64,000 nucleotides of DNA from Scleromitrula shiraiana (taxonomy: Eukaryota; Ascomycota; Leotiomycetes; Helotiales; Sclerotiniaceae), in the NCBI GenBank assembly GCA_028455995.1, contig JABELC010000004.1, forward strand, positions 1,736,001 to 1,800,000, written 5' to 3'. The position numbers and the translations under genes were made by a program. How positions within the stretch are numbered: position 1 is the first letter of the stretch; the number at the start of each line of letters is the position of its first letter. Shown one piece after another: positions 24,074 through 35,787 of the stretch. The notes beneath the pieces are model-generated. The model searched no databases. It was not told where the DNA came from and was given only the letters and a program-made list of their open reading frames with translations.

Positions 24074-25629
24074 ATGGCTTTCGGAAAACTCTACACTTAC
24101 CCGGTATGCTATATCTATCGCTACCATTGCTCACCTCGAATGCTTTGCTGAGATGTTCATTATGATATTTTTTTTTACTAACAATAATTTCTCCTTTAGG
24201 GCAACCCCCGCTCAACTGCCATCCGCGCAGTTGCAAAGGCCAACAACATCGAGCTCGACATCGTTGAGACCGAGCCAGCAAAGGGTGTCTCCGAGGAGTA
24301 CCTCAAGATCAACAAGCTCGGCCAAGTCCCAACCTTCGTCGCTGCTGACGGTTTCACCCTCCACGAGGCTATTGCCATCGCCATTTACAGTACGTTTTCA
24401 CTTCCAATTTTACTCTCTGCCGTTCGCACAATTCCATTACAACGTTTCATACTCCTGTGTCATGATGAAAGAAATTGTCAACAGTTATCCCTGTCTTAAT
24501 CAACTATGTGGATTTTTATTTATTAATTAGACTCTGAACACTCTATATGCATTTGATTTGTTTGATTTCTTGTGGCATAGCATCAGCGGTTAACAAATCT
24601 TCAGTTACCTCCCAAAATGAGAAGACCACCCTTCTCGGTAAGACTAAGCAAGACTATGCCACTATCTTGAAGTGGATGTCTTTCTTCAACCACGAGGTCC
24701 TCCCAGCTCTCGGTGGTTGGTTCCGCCCACTCTTGGGCAGAGACCCATACAACAAGAAGAACGTTGACGATGCTATCAAGTCTACTGCTAAGCGTGTCTC
24801 CGTTGTTGAGGAGCACCTCCAGAACAACACCTACCTTGCTGGTGAGCGTGTCACTCTTGCTGATTTGTTCGCTGCTGGTATCATCTCCCGTGGTTTCCAA
24901 TTCTTCTTTGACAAGAAGTGGCGCGCTGAGAACCCAAACACCACTCGTTGGTACGAGACCGTCTACAATCAGCCAATCTACTCTGCTGTTGTTGACAAGC
25001 TTGTCTTGATTGACGAGCCAGTTCTCAAGAACCAAGCACCAAAGAAGGCCGAGCAACCAAAGAAGGAGGCTAAGCCTGCTGCCCCTAAGCCAAAGGCTAA
25101 GGAGGTTGAGGAAGAAGAGGAGGAGGCCCCAGCTGCACCAAAGCCAAAGCACCCTCTTGAGGCTCTTCCAAAGGCCACTCTCCCTCTTGATGAGTGGAAG
25201 CGTCAATACTCTAACAACGATACCCCTGATGCTCTTAAGTGGTTCTGGGAGAACTACAACCCAGAGGAGTACTCCTTGTGGGCTGTTGACTACAAGTACA
25301 ACGATGAGCTTACCCAAACTTTCATGACCTCCAACTTGATCGGTGGTTTCTTCGCCCGTCTTGAGGCATCCCGCAAGTACATCTTCGGCTGTGCTTCCGT
25401 CTATGGTACCACCAACGACTCCATCATCAAGGGTGCTTTCGTTATCCGTGGCCAAGAGGCTCTTCCAGCTTTCGATGTCGCCCCAGACTATGAGAGCTAC
25501 GAGTTCACCAAGCTCGATGCCTCCAAGCCAGAGGACAAAGAGTTAGTCAATGAGCAATGGACCTGGGAGAAGCCTCTTGTCGTTAACGGCAAGGAGTACC
25601 CATGGGCTGATGGAAAGGTCTTCAAGTAG
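24074..25629 (+). CDS. EEF1G: Translation elongation factor eEF1B gamma subunit
   Basis: The 414-residue product is eEF1B-gamma, the structural subunit of the complex that recharges eEF1A with GTP. The exons are 24074-24103, 24200-24389 and 24605-25629. The order is an N-terminal GST-like thioredoxin fold (MAFGKLYTYPGNPRSTAIRA), a GST C-terminal helical domain (NNTYLAGERVTLADLF), a Lys/Ala/Glu-rich linker (about residues 218-255) and the EF1G domain (EYSLWAVDYKYNDEL; ending WADGKVFK). The second acceptor at 24604 restores AIYITSQNEKTTLLG. An upstream AG at 24580 would add eight residues in frame. Codon choice is strongly C-ending, as in highly expressed fungal genes, and leaves a 284-codon antisense frame that I regard as a by-product. 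Confidence 0.96.
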
Positions 25630-25998
25630 ATCATTCCGTTTTAACACATCCTTTTTACAATGATTTTTAGCGCTAGGGACAATAACGTGTAATGAACATT
25701 CACGAACATGTTGGGGGACAAATGGATATCAATCGATCTAATGAGAATCGTTTCATGCTTAGCTTAGTATTTGTAACAAGAAATACAATTTAAGTTAACT
25801 TCCAAGCTATTATACAATTCGTGAATCTGAACGCCTATGTGTCCTGTAAAAATCATGCTCTTTCTGTGGTACTATCTTTCTAAATAAGAGAAGGGTATCA
25901 TAAGAAGAATCAAAGCCACCTAATCATTCCGTAGCGAATCGTTCGTTAATATCAATAATCGAATCCACCATACTACTGCGGAAAACCAAAATTTGTAT
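25630..25998. other. Convergent 3' intergenic region
   Basis: The region lies between converging stops of the eEF1B-gamma and HAD-protein genes. No gene or repeat is visible. Confidence 0.6.
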
Positions 25999-27249
25999 TT
26001 ACCCCATCGCCGTCTGGTTGATGGGCAAGTTTAGCCCAACCGGTTTATGTGGATTCCCAGCTTGAGCCGCAAACGGTTGAGTGCGAATAATCGCACTAAC
26101 ATTTTCATGCATGCTCAAGAAATTTATGTAATCATGAACCTGCGGCAATATATCCCCCAACTCATTATTGTTTCCAAAGAATTCCGGTATCTCGATCAAA
26201 TTGTATGGCTCACTTCTTGCCTTCTCGGATGAATCGTCTATTAACACCGTATTGGTTTGATCCCACCTTCCTCCTTGCTCATGATCGGGATGTGAAGCTG
26301 CGATTTTGGGGTCCGTCCATAGTTTTGTGAGACGTTTGTAGCATTGTACGCGCTGGTTGAAGTCCCCAGGTGAGAGGTTAAAGGTTTCACGCCCCCAGAT
26401 TGCGACGACTTTTTCGCGGAGTTGAGGAGTCAGAATCGTTTTGCACATGGGCTCGACGTTTTCTTGTCGTGCTGAGGACCATATTATTACCGTGAAGGTA
26501 TCGACGCAGTATTGGAGGAATTTCTCGGCGTGAGGGCGCGCGGTGAATTTAGTAGGTGCTTTGCGGTTTGGTCGATAAAGTAGGGTGCCGTTTAGGTCGA
26601 TTACGACGAGGAGGTGGCGGGGGTGAATGACGGGTTGAGGAGCTTGGTTGCTGAGTGTGAGGTATTCTGCCGTGGGGTTTGGGACCCCGCCTGAGGCGAG
26701 GGAGGGCTGGGCTTTTTTATCTTTGTAGGGTGCCATTATACTGGGTGACTTGGAGTTTATCTTTCTTATGACTGTTACCAGCGGTTCTTTTACCAGCTCG
26801 GGGTAGTGCGCGATGGATGATTGCAAGGGTATTATCCAGTCTTGGTGGGATGCTTTTCCAAGTTGAGTTGCCTTTAGCTCAGCAAACTTGCTTATTGGTA
26901 CTTTTGTTTTCGATTCCAACTTCTTCCACTGTTTCAGAGTACTCTTGAGAATTTTTCGTTCTTCATCTAATTTCTTCAATCTTTTAGCCTGCAGAAATAG
27001 TTGTTTCTCGCTCTTGGGTTCGTCGCTCTCCCGTTGGAGTTCGTCTTGACGGCTTTCAACTGCGTTTAGGCGTTCTAGTGCTTCATACGGATCCCTCTTT
27101 AAGAACTTTGGTTTGTAGTGTTTTCTCGCATGTAAAGTGAATGAAAAGTGACGCGCAAGTTGGAAATTTGAAATTCCTGCGTTAGTCGTAGTATTTATTA
27201 ATGAGCGTGAAGTGAACATGAGTCGAAAAATCTGCCCGACAAACCGCAA
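25999..27249 (-). CDS. FCP1/NIF-type HAD-family protein with DLNGT active-site motif
   Basis: A single open frame of 416 residues. The C-terminal half has the FCP1-homology (NLI-interacting factor) HAD fold: VVIDLNGTLL at about residues 215-224, then TVIIWSSA (motif II) and TVLIDDSSEKA (motif III), as in CTD phosphatases and Tim50. The nucleophile Asp218 is present, but the usual second Asp of DxDxT is Asn220. This may reduce phosphatase activity; the same substitution is, I believe, common in a fungal branch. The first 170 residues are basic and coiled-coil-like (KQLFLQAKRLKKLDEERK) after a Ser/Arg-rich, possibly mitochondrial N-terminus (FRLMFTSRSLINTT). An internal ATG at residue 172 (MAPYKDKK) could start a short form. 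The substrate is unknown. It is divergent from RRP36 with 212 bases between the starts. Confidence 0.82.
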   Translation of the reverse strand: MRFVGQIFRLMFTSRSLINTTTNAGISNFQLARHFSFTLHARKHYKPKFLKRDPYEALERLNAVESRQDELQRESDEPKSEKQLFLQAKRLKKLDEERKILKSTLKQWKKLESKTKVPISKFAELKATQLGKASHQDWIIPLQSSIAHYPELVKEPLVTVIRKINSKSPSIMAPYKDKKAQPSLASGGVPNPTAEYLTLSNQAPQPVIHPRHLLVVIDLNGTLLYRPNRKAPTKFTARPHAEKFLQYCVDTFTVIIWSSARQENVEPMCKTILTPQLREKVVAIWGRETFNLSPGDFNQRVQCYKRLTKLWTDPKIAASHPDHEQGGRWDQTNTVLIDDSSEKARSEPYNLIEIPEFFGNNNELGDILPQVHDYINFLSMHENVSAIIRTQPFAAQAGNPHKPVGLNLPINQTAMG

Positions 27250-27461
27250 GGCTCAAGTTACAGAAGTTAAAGAAAGCCTATCAGAAAATGCTGATGCAAA
27301 AGGGCGATATCGGTGATTTGTTAGTCCGAAGCCCACCGCCTTCGGATTATCTACCCTGTCGAAAAATAATTCCTTCCATTATTCCCCATACTTTACATCT
27401 GCATAGACAGATAAAAAATATCACACCTCGATAAGAATTATCAATTGCGGAAACATTCAAA

Positions 27462-28423
27462 ATGCTGTCAACCAAACGTAAAGCATTGGACAATGGTCTC
27501 CAGAGACGGGTCAAAGCACGAAGAGAATCATCAGAAGAACTTGAGTCATCTGGATCAGATTCTGCGCCCTCAGAAATTGGTCAAGAGCATGATGAAGAGG
27601 AACGGAGTGATAATGCCAGTGATTCAGAAGCCGACGAGGAGGAAGAGGTTAGTCACACACAGGATTTTATCAAAAACACCCACTAATAGTCTAATAGGAG
27701 TCAGCTTCTGAATCCGAAGACGAAATGGCCAATGATGCAGCTTCAATATCATTCGGCGCATTAGCAAAAGCGCAAGCTTCAATGTCTAAAACAGACAAAA
27801 AAGATGGAAAGAGACCCAAAAAAAGTAATGGCGATACATGGGAAGATAACGAAGCAATTGAGCGAAAAGCCGGCCGTAAAGACCAGAGAGATTTCAGTCG
27901 ATCAAGCAAAAACGCACCAACGGAAGTATCCAGCAAAAAAGCAGTTTCGCGGCGTCGAGAAGTCATACCTATTAAGAAACGCGAGATACGAGATCCCCGG
28001 TTTGAGCCCACGAATGGACCGGTTGATCAACAGAGAATTGAGAAGGCGTATTCATTTTTGGAGGATTATAGAGAGGATGAGATGAAGGAATTAAGGGAGG
28101 CGATTAAGAAAACAAAAGATGATGATGTGAAGGAGACGTTGAAGAAGAAATTGATGTCGATGGAGTCGAGGAAGAAGACGGATATGAAAAAGAGGAAGGA
28201 GAGGGAGATTTTGGATAGACATAGGAAGGAGGAGAAGGAATTGGTGAAGGCCGGGAAGACACCGTTCTATTTGAAGAAGGCAGAGCAGAAGAAGAGGGTG
28301 TTGTTGGATCAGTATGGGGAGTTGAAGGGCAAACAGTTGGATCGGGTTATTGAGAGGAGGAGGAAGAAGGTTGAGGGCAAGGAGAAGAAGAAGATGCCTA
28401 GAGCGAGAAGGGTGGTGGATTGA
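27462..28423 (+). CDS. RRP36: rRNA biogenesis protein Rrp36
   Basis: The product is a 303-residue nucleolar protein of the Rrp36 family, a 90S pre-ribosome component needed for early cleavages of pre-rRNA towards 18S. The exons are 27462-27647 and 27698-28423; the intron (GTTAGT...CTAATAG) joins an acidic stretch in phase 0. The order is a basic start (MLSTKRKALDNGLQRRVKAR), Ser/Glu/Asp-rich tracts, then the DUF947 core (KREIRDPRFEP, AYSFLEDYREDEM, long charged helices) and the family ending TPFYLKKAEQKK...RRRKKVEGKEKKKMP. An adjacent AG gives an alternative acceptor a few bases upstream. It converges on COQ8. Confidence 0.93.
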
Positions 28424-28774
28424 GAAGGCGTGGAACGTGGTTCGTGAGACATATGGTTCGGATTTGGGACTTTATTATGATATTAATGAACGACAGAACG
28501 ACAAATGCACTTTGTTACTCTGCAAATAAAATGTGCTATATTTAAGATGAACCCTCAATCGTGCCATGAATATGTAGGCTTGCGCCTACCAAGTATAATT
28601 TAACTTGCTATAATATATATCTTGAGTTGTGATTGTACAGTTGCCATGCCACCATGACTTCTAAACCCCATATCCTGTATCTTATATTATATATACAGAT
28701 CAACCAATCATACGTACATGAACAAACAACCTACCTTTACCTCCCCTTGCTCTACCTCGTTAGATCACAACACA
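28424..28774. other. Convergent 3' intergenic region RRP36/COQ8
   Basis: A/T-rich 3' flanks with no ORF of note. Confidence 0.6.
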
Positions 28775-31428
28775 TCAAACAATATCCGCCTTCCTCATAC
28801 TATTCTCAAACAACTCCCTACACCTAACTCTACTCCCCAACCTCGCACATAGCAAAAAGGCCCCACTCAACTTCCGATGCAAACTATAAGTTTCCTCCGG
28901 CGGCGGCGCCAACCTCTCTCTAATCATCACCGGAATAAGAGCCTTAACCCTCTCGGTAATAGTCTGATCTCTAAAATCGTACACTTCCGGCGAGCTGTCC
29001 AGGAATGGTTCTGCAAGCGTGAGAACAGATTGAATGTGTGCGTCGAGCATAGCTTTGGATTCTTCGCCTGTGAGATAGCCTAGATCTATGGAGAGATCTC
29101 GAACGGTGTTTCGGTCGGATTTGGAGGCTGCAAAGAGAAGGGATGTGTACTTTGTGATGAATTCCTCTGGATATTCTCGGGAGGCACCGAAATCAAGTAA
29201 TTCGAGTTTGTTAGTGGAGGAATTATACAGGAAATTCGTCCAGTTGGGATCAGTTTGCATGTATCTAAATTCCGTGATCTCGCGCAGACAGAGACGGAGA
29301 ATTTGGGTGCCGATCCAATCTCTTTGCTCTTGAGTGAAGCTTTGAACGCGTGTCACGCCTACTCCTTCCATATATTCCATGGTGAGAACTTGTGGTCCGC
29401 ATGCTTCTGGGTAGACTTTGGGCACGAGGAAGACGTCTGGTTCGTCAGCAAGAAGCTCTTGGAAACGACGTCCACATTCGGCTTCGCGAATGTAATCACA
29501 CTCCCATGCTAGCTCGGTTCGAGCATTTGCGATGGTCTTGTCTAAGAATAATCCCTTTGGTAAAAGACGAGATGCAGTGAGCAGAATAGCCAGATTGTTG
29601 AGATCCGAATCTATTGAATCTGCAACTCCTGGATACTGGACTTTCACGGCAACTTTAGCCCCAGTTGATTTAAGTGTTGCTCGATGAACTTGCCCAATAG
29701 ACGCAGCGGCCAATGGAATATCCTCGAACTCAGAAAACAAATCCCTCCACTCAGAACCGAGGTTTGCAGAAAGTACTTTGTTACGTTGCGAAGCAGGCAT
29801 ATAGTCCGCGCGATCCTGCACTCGTTGCAGTACTTCCTGGATTGGCCCAGGAAGCATTTTTGAGTCTTGAAAACTGATCATTTGGCCCAATTTCAATGCT
29901 GCACCTCTCATTCGGGACAGCTTTGTTACAAGTCTGTCCATATTACCTGCGCTCAACATGAAAGAGCCCTCTCCACCATTTCCATTCACTCGACGAATGC
30001 TCTCGCTTATGGCCCCGCCAAACATGCCAACAGCTAGACCACTGTAGTTCCATATTCTGCCTAGCCTAGAGGACGGAACTTTGGATTCTCTTAATTGATA
30101 TGGGGCAGGTTGTGAGCTTGCCTCTGGCAGAATCTATTTCACTGTCAGATCTCAGTATCATATGCTACTCAATAAAGGTAGAAGGTAACACTTACAGTGC
30201 CATTGCTAGTCTCCTTACTAATATCTGCAGCAAGTTTCTCGAAGTCGTCCTCTTCCTTATGAGGAGATTCAGAAATCGGATTTGGATCAACATTTTCTGC
30301 GATAGGCTGTGTTTGGGAGGATGATCGAACATTAAAGGTGTCCTGGTCTTTACCCGTCGCCAACTTGGTGTTCTCTATAGGAGTATCTTTTGCTCCCTTT
30401 AAACCCAAAGAACCCTGCATAGGCCTTTGGGTTTTGCCCCCCAACAATTTAGCAATCCTAGGACTGTGGAAAAGATCCGTATTAACACCCTCGGGCAATT
30501 GCTCCTGTTCCGGGACTGCTTCCACAGAAGGGATCTTTTCGGATGACGTCCCAATTGTTTTATAGAACGAATCAGAGTTAATCTCACCTTGCTTCAAGTT
30601 CTCGCCATTTGGCTGCTCATCTGAAGTATGTCTAGGAATTTTAGTCCTTGGCAAAGAGGATAGGGTAGCTGATGTATGTTCCGGTCTATCGTAGAAACTA
30701 TCCTCATCATGGCCTTCTTCTAATGGATTCTTGGGCAAGCCATCGAGTGCATCGGCGGATCTAGATGGTATTTGCTCCTCGAACTCTCGCTGGAGACTTT
30801 TTGCCGCATTTGCCGACAGTGGCCTAGATTTAGGTATAGGAATTGTTGATGCGCCAGAAGATACTGACTCTAATCCTTCACTATCTACGGGGTTTTGTAT
30901 GGGCTCGACTTGCGATATAGTAGATTCTGTATCTGAATTTATCTTTGGAGTATTTATATCGGAATTCTTAGGCGGAATTGTTCCATCGGGAAGAGGATAA
31001 CGATCGGCCTTTTCCTGTTGAATATCTAACTCATCCTTTGGGTTCAGATCAATACTTGAATTTGATTCGGATCTCTCATAGAAATGATATTGATCTAGGC
31101 CCTCTTTCCCCGCCGAAGAGACAGGCTCTTGTCCTTGTGTAGATTTCCTACTAGGTATCGGATCGCTATCCTTCGATTGCCTGTGCGATACATTATCCGT
31201 TGCTTCCTTGGTCCATTCTGGAGCATTATCGTTAAGTCTCGATGCGAGGAATGATGCTGCCTTTGCCGTCTCCGTAATTCGATCTGTTTGACTACGCACT
31301 GCTCGTGCCAACGTTGAAGTTCTATTATAAACATCGATTTGTCTGGCTTTTAATGCTACATGCTTTTGAGCAACCCCGCGGGAAGCACTGAAGAGAGCTG
31401 CCAGATCCAAAATCCTCTTCCCCGCCAT
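28775..31428 (-). CDS. COQ8: Atypical kinase COQ8 (ABC1/ADCK family), coenzyme Q biosynthesis
   Basis: The 863-residue product has exons 31428-30196 and 30133-28775, with a phase-0 intron (GTAAGT...ATAG). The UbiB/ABC1 kinase-like domain fills the C-terminal half. It has the family-specific KxGQ motif (AALKLGQMISF, about residues 490-498), the Ala-rich nucleotide loop AAASIGQVH, the invariant Lys in VAVKVQYPG, YMQTDPNWTNFLYN (catalytic loop with the QTDPN signature) and LLDFGASREY. It acts as a matrix ATPase or kinase supporting the ubiquinone-synthesis complex. The N-terminal 440 residues are mostly disordered. After a conserved opening helix (AGKRILDLAALF) they carry repeated D-x-F-Y/H/N motifs at about residues 112, 243, 286, 318 and 363. 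The start fits a mitochondrial protein only loosely. Confidence 0.94.
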
Positions 31429-31972
31429 TCTGAACTGCGTTATTTAGCTCAACTATTCAATACATGATAGGTACTTGCTTAGCCAAATAGAAAAAGTTAT
31501 AAAAAATAAACTTTGAAGAATGATCATTTTGAAGTAAGAGAAGAGAAGAGAAGAGAAGCTTGGATGAAATCATAAAATAATCCTTACCGTGGCGAGTGCG
31601 GGCAGAGCTTAATCCATGTCTCGGTCTCGGGATTAGATCTCGGCTTTTGATTGGCTAAGTGAGTATCAAAATGTACAAGTACAAGTACAATGCAGAAGAG
31701 CCTACAATTCATCAATCACCACATCAGAACGAAAATGCGTGAACTCCTCAATATTCCCTATTGATAATACAATACAGACGAGTGATTTTTTTGTTAAATA
31801 CATAATGCAGTAACAATACTTGAGCAGGATCTCACAGTAATGCATCATGAAATTCTTACAGATGTATAAAATGTATTTCATTTATTTACTATTGATTACG
31901 AATGTCAAACTGGGTATCTTTATAAAGCCATATAATCTAAACTCCAATATATATATCCCATTTCCTACGAGT
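31429..31972. other. Intergenic region upstream of COQ8
   Basis: This holds the COQ8 promoter and the 3' flank of ESS2. A short (AGAGA)n tract is at about 31539-31558 and an (AAGTAC)-type repeat at about 31674-31687. No gene is seen. Confidence 0.5.
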
Positions 31973-33316
31973 TCACTTTTTCCCTGAAGGAGTCCATCTA
32001 GCCCGTAAATTAGACTTCGCCTTGACTGTTCCTGGTGTTCTCAGACCAAATGCATCACTTGTTCCTTTGCCTGAATTTCCAACTCGACTCCATAAACGTT
32101 CCGCTGCCGGTGTGAGGCCACCCGAACCTACTCTCGGACTGCTTGGGAATTTCGGAACAGGAGTAGTGTCAACTTTGCCTGTCATTCCATTCTTGATAGA
32201 TGCCCTTTTACTTTTGGAATTTTTATCGACCATCTTGTGGTGAAGGTCCTCTCTCCTACTCTGTTCCTTTATCACAAATGGATTTTTTGTAGTCTCCCCT
32301 ATGCCAAGATCAATGATCGGAGAAGGTATATAAGGCTCATCCTCTGGCTCATCATCTACAAATGCATAGCCATTGACACGAGGAGTCTCGCTTCCATTAA
32401 ATCCAGACTCTGAGTCCGCAGCTCGACGTTTCCCAGCAATTGCATCCCTTATAGCAGACAACGATGGAGAGGGAGGTACATTTGTGTCATCCTTAAGCTC
32501 GGCAACAGGCATCCTCGTGTTAGCATAAGCCACGCCTTTTGGGGCTGCTCTTGACTCATTTTGTGCTCTCTGTGCTACCGTCTCGAATGAATCCTCCACA
32601 CTTTCGATTTGAAACATCAACCCATTGTCTGCTTTATGTTTCCAGGAATCCGGTTGGGCAGGTTTCTCGCCAACATCTCTAATTGCGAGACGATTTTTCT
32701 TTCCACCATCATCTTCGAGTGAGTTTCGAGATTCTAGCAGCTTAGTCTCCACCTCTTTTTGTTTTAGCATCATATTTGATGCCACTTTGTTTCCCGTCCA
32801 CATCCAAGCATACTTTTCAGCCCTTTTTTCGTTTTGTTTATCCAATAGTTTATAAAAACTTTCGTTGTCCTCGCTTGTATACAGTGACTGAAATTTGGAA
32901 AGGCTCATGTTCGTGTTTATTTCAACCTTGGAGGCTTGAGTGGAAGTCGTTATATCGGATGCGACTGACATTGGTGTATCTCCGGCAAATCCAATTGGGG
33001 TATCCGAAGCTCTAGAAGGTGTCTGAATAGATGTGCCCCTCCTTCCCGTGCGTCTACCTGGAGTCATAACTTGTCGAAGCCTACGTTCGGCACTTGAAAT
33101 CCAGACCCCATTATGAGATTCAACAGCATCTAGATATTCCTGCTTCGTTTCTGCTTCGAGTAAACCCGGAAAGAAATCTCGTGCGATGATTTCTGATATC
33201 GCATCTGTATATGCTTCTTCATCGATGACGTTCTTCGGTCTTTTGATACGTTTTGGTGGAGGTGGTGGTGGCATTAATTGCGAATCATTTGCGCGTTTTG
33301 AGAGAGCGGTCGAATT

Positions 33317-33352
<36 letters not shown>

Positions 33353-33379
33353 TGATGATGATGATGGTGTCAGATCCAT
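31973..33379 (-). CDS. ESS2: Nuclear protein ESS2/DGCR14 (Es2, fission yeast Bis1 family)
   Basis: A single exon of 468 residues. Es2-family proteins associate with the late spliceosome; fission yeast Bis1 is a stress-linked relative. Family landmarks are KRPKNVIDEEAYTDAI, ARDFFPGLLEAE near residues 65-75, TPGRRTGRRG, the block MSLSKFQSLYTSEDN followed by KLLDKQNEKRAEKYAW, and a C-terminal RLWSRVGNSGKG...GLRTPGT. After MDLTP there is a run of 16 Ser (residues 6-21) encoded by a TCG/TCA triplet repeat at 33317-33364, then Pro6 at about residue 37. The Ser run is length-variable by nature and lies outside the conserved part. Confidence 0.92.
33317..33364. repeat. (GAC/GAT)n coding microsatellite in ESS2
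   Basis: Sixteen tandem triplets, GAC then GAT on the plus strand, translate as a serine run in ESS2 on the minus strand. Confidence 0.9.
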
Positions 33380-34017
33380 CTTTGAAGTTCAGTGTGTAAG
33401 GTGTTTGAGTTGACCGAAATACATTAATTTTTTCTACAGTATTAATGTAAATCTTATGATGAGATCTCAACTAGAATCATGCTATCGAATTAATGTTCCG
33501 AAGTTATTATTTGGATGACTGATTGTATTGTAGGATGATGTTGATGTTGATAATGTTGATGATGTTGATGTTGAAATTGAGTCGATATAATACTTATTAA
33601 AGATCAGATAAGGCACACTCTAATCATAAACGCCATACAAGGATCCAATCCACTTATAGTGTACCAACCAAAAAGAACTCGCACAGCAAAGCCTTAACCC
33701 AACCAACCATAAGGATATTATTTATTCTATACGGGGATATTTCCATGTTCGTTTTCAGAAGCAAATATATTATTTATCTGTATGTACTACACTACACCAC
33801 TACATAACAAACATACTTAACTTATTATATTCAAACAAATCTCTTTGTGTTTTGATATATTAAAAGTAGGAAAAACCCCAATTTTCTGTCGAGGCATAAC
33901 ATTTGGATTTATCTTCGATCTGAGCTTTTTCCATTAATCATCAAATTCTTCATCCCCTCTTAAATTCATAAAACCCCGCATTGCTTCAAATCCAAAGCTT
34001 TTTTCGGTATCTGCAAA
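33380..34017. promoter_or_regulatory. Divergent intergenic region ESS2/PPT1
   Basis: Shared upstream DNA of two divergent genes. It contains a (GATGTT)-like repeat at about 33534-33573 and A/T-rich DNA. A pyrimidine-rich leader precedes the PPT1 start. Confidence 0.5.
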
Positions 34018-35787
34018 ATGACCTCCCCGGAGGAAGAGGCGACAGCCTTGAAGAATCAAGGAAATAAAGCTTTCGCTGCTCATGACTGGGAGGGTGCTAT
34101 CGAATTATATACAAAAGCAATAGAACTTAATGATAAAGAGCCCACTTACTATTCGAATCGAGCTCAGGTATCTTTCCATCCATCCTGAGTCTCGAATTGC
34201 TCGTGTGACTGATACAATGAAAGGCGAACATAAAATCTGAGGCTTATGGATACGCTATAGCTGACGCTACGAAAGCTATCGAACTTGATCCTGATTTTGT
34301 AAAGGTATGTTAAGGATTATCTTGTGCTTTCACTGTTTTAAATGCCGGATTCGGAAATCTACTAACTTTATGATTTTAGGCATACTATCGCCGAGCCGTT
34401 GCATACACAGCAATCCTAAAATCTCGAGATGCCTTAAAAGATTTCAAAACTGTTGTCAAGAAGGCACCTAACGATAAAGATGCAAAGCTCAAATTGGCAG
34501 AATGCGAAAAGATCGTGCGAAGAGTCGAATTCTTCCGGGCCATCGAGGTTGGAGAGCCACCATCTGCTTCGGAGGGATTGGATATCGATTCCATGGCAGT
34601 TGATGAAGACTATGATGGTGTGCGATTGGGCAGCGAAATGACACCCGAGTTCATCAACGATATGTTGGAGCGTTTCAAGAACGGCAAGAAAATACATAAG
34701 AAATATGTTTATCAAATTGTTATGGCAGTTACAAAAATTGTGTACGACGAGGCTACAATGGTTGAAATGGAGATTGAAGATGATGCACAATTGACCGTTT
34801 GTGGTGATACGCATGGTAGGTCACCCGTTCCAAATATTGGCTATTAACTAACACTAAATTATAGGTCAATTCTTCGATCTTATGGAACTCTTCAGACTTA
34901 ACGGTCTCCCTACCGAAAAGCATTACTACCTTTTCAATGGTGATTTTGTCGATCGAGGCTCTTGGTCAACTGAAATTGCACTACTTCTATATGCCTACAA
35001 GTGGTTACGTCCCTCGGCTTTCTTCATCAACAGGGGTAACCACGAAACTGATGATATGAATCGTGTCTATGGTTTCGAGGGCGAATGTAAAGCGAAGTAC
35101 AATGGTAGGTTAGCCTGTCAGCATCCTTATAGAAATGTATTGACTAATACTTTTCAGAACGCACTTTTAAGCTGTTCTCCGAGAGTTTCTCGGCTTTGCC
35201 TTTAGCTACTCTCATTGGAAAGAAATTCCTCGTTCTTCATGGAGGGCTATTCTCCGATGATAAGGTTACGTTAGATGATATTCGAGCTCTCAACAGACAT
35301 AACCAACGACAACCAGGGCAAGCTGGTTTGATGATGGAAATGTTGTGGACTGATCCACAAAAGGAACCAGGTCGTGGCCCAAGTAAGAGAGGTGTTGGTA
35401 TGCAATTTGGACCAGATGTTACCAAGAGATTCTGCGCGAACAACGGGTTAGAAGCAGTGATCCGAAGTCACGAGGTCCGTATGGAAGGTTACGAAGAAGA
35501 GCACGAAGGAAAATGTATCACTGGTAAGGTTACTCTTTTTCCATATATTGTCCTGCAGCTAATTCGTTTTCTAGTCTTCTCTGCGCCCAGATATTGTGAT
35601 AGTACCGAGAATAAGGGTGCTTACATCAACATTGGTCCTGATTACAAGTTGAAGTTTCACAAGTTCGATGCAGTACCTCATCCTAATATCAAGCCTATGG
35701 TACGTATCGTTTCCAAAAATTCCTTGCAATTTCAACTAACCAATCCACAAGGCATATGCGCAAAGCTCTCTCCAATCAATGATGTAG
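34018..35787 (+). CDS. PPT1: Serine/threonine protein phosphatase 5 (PP5/Ppt1)
   Basis: A 477-residue PP5, the TPR-containing phosphatase that docks on Hsp90 and dephosphorylates it and its co-chaperones. The seven exons are 34018-34167, 34224-34304, 34380-34815, 34865-35104, 35158-35523, 35575-35699 and 35752-35787, all with phase-consistent junctions. The N-terminal TPRs begin ALKNQGNKAFAAHDWEGA and continue across two introns (ATKAIELDPDFVKAYYRR). The catalytic domain has GDTHG (about residues 218-222), GDFVDRG and RGNHE for the two-metal centre, VLHGGLF, and SAPRYCD after intron 5. The last exon encodes only AYAQSSLQSMM, close to the usual PP5 C-terminal helix. Simple reading of the genome without introns would truncate it. 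It is divergent from ESS2. Confidence 0.95.

Noticed and set aside
24601..25455. 284-codon open frame on the minus strand
   Set aside because: It is exactly antisense to eEF1B-gamma, whose biased codons remove antisense stops; the Leu/Val/Trp-rich translation matches no family.
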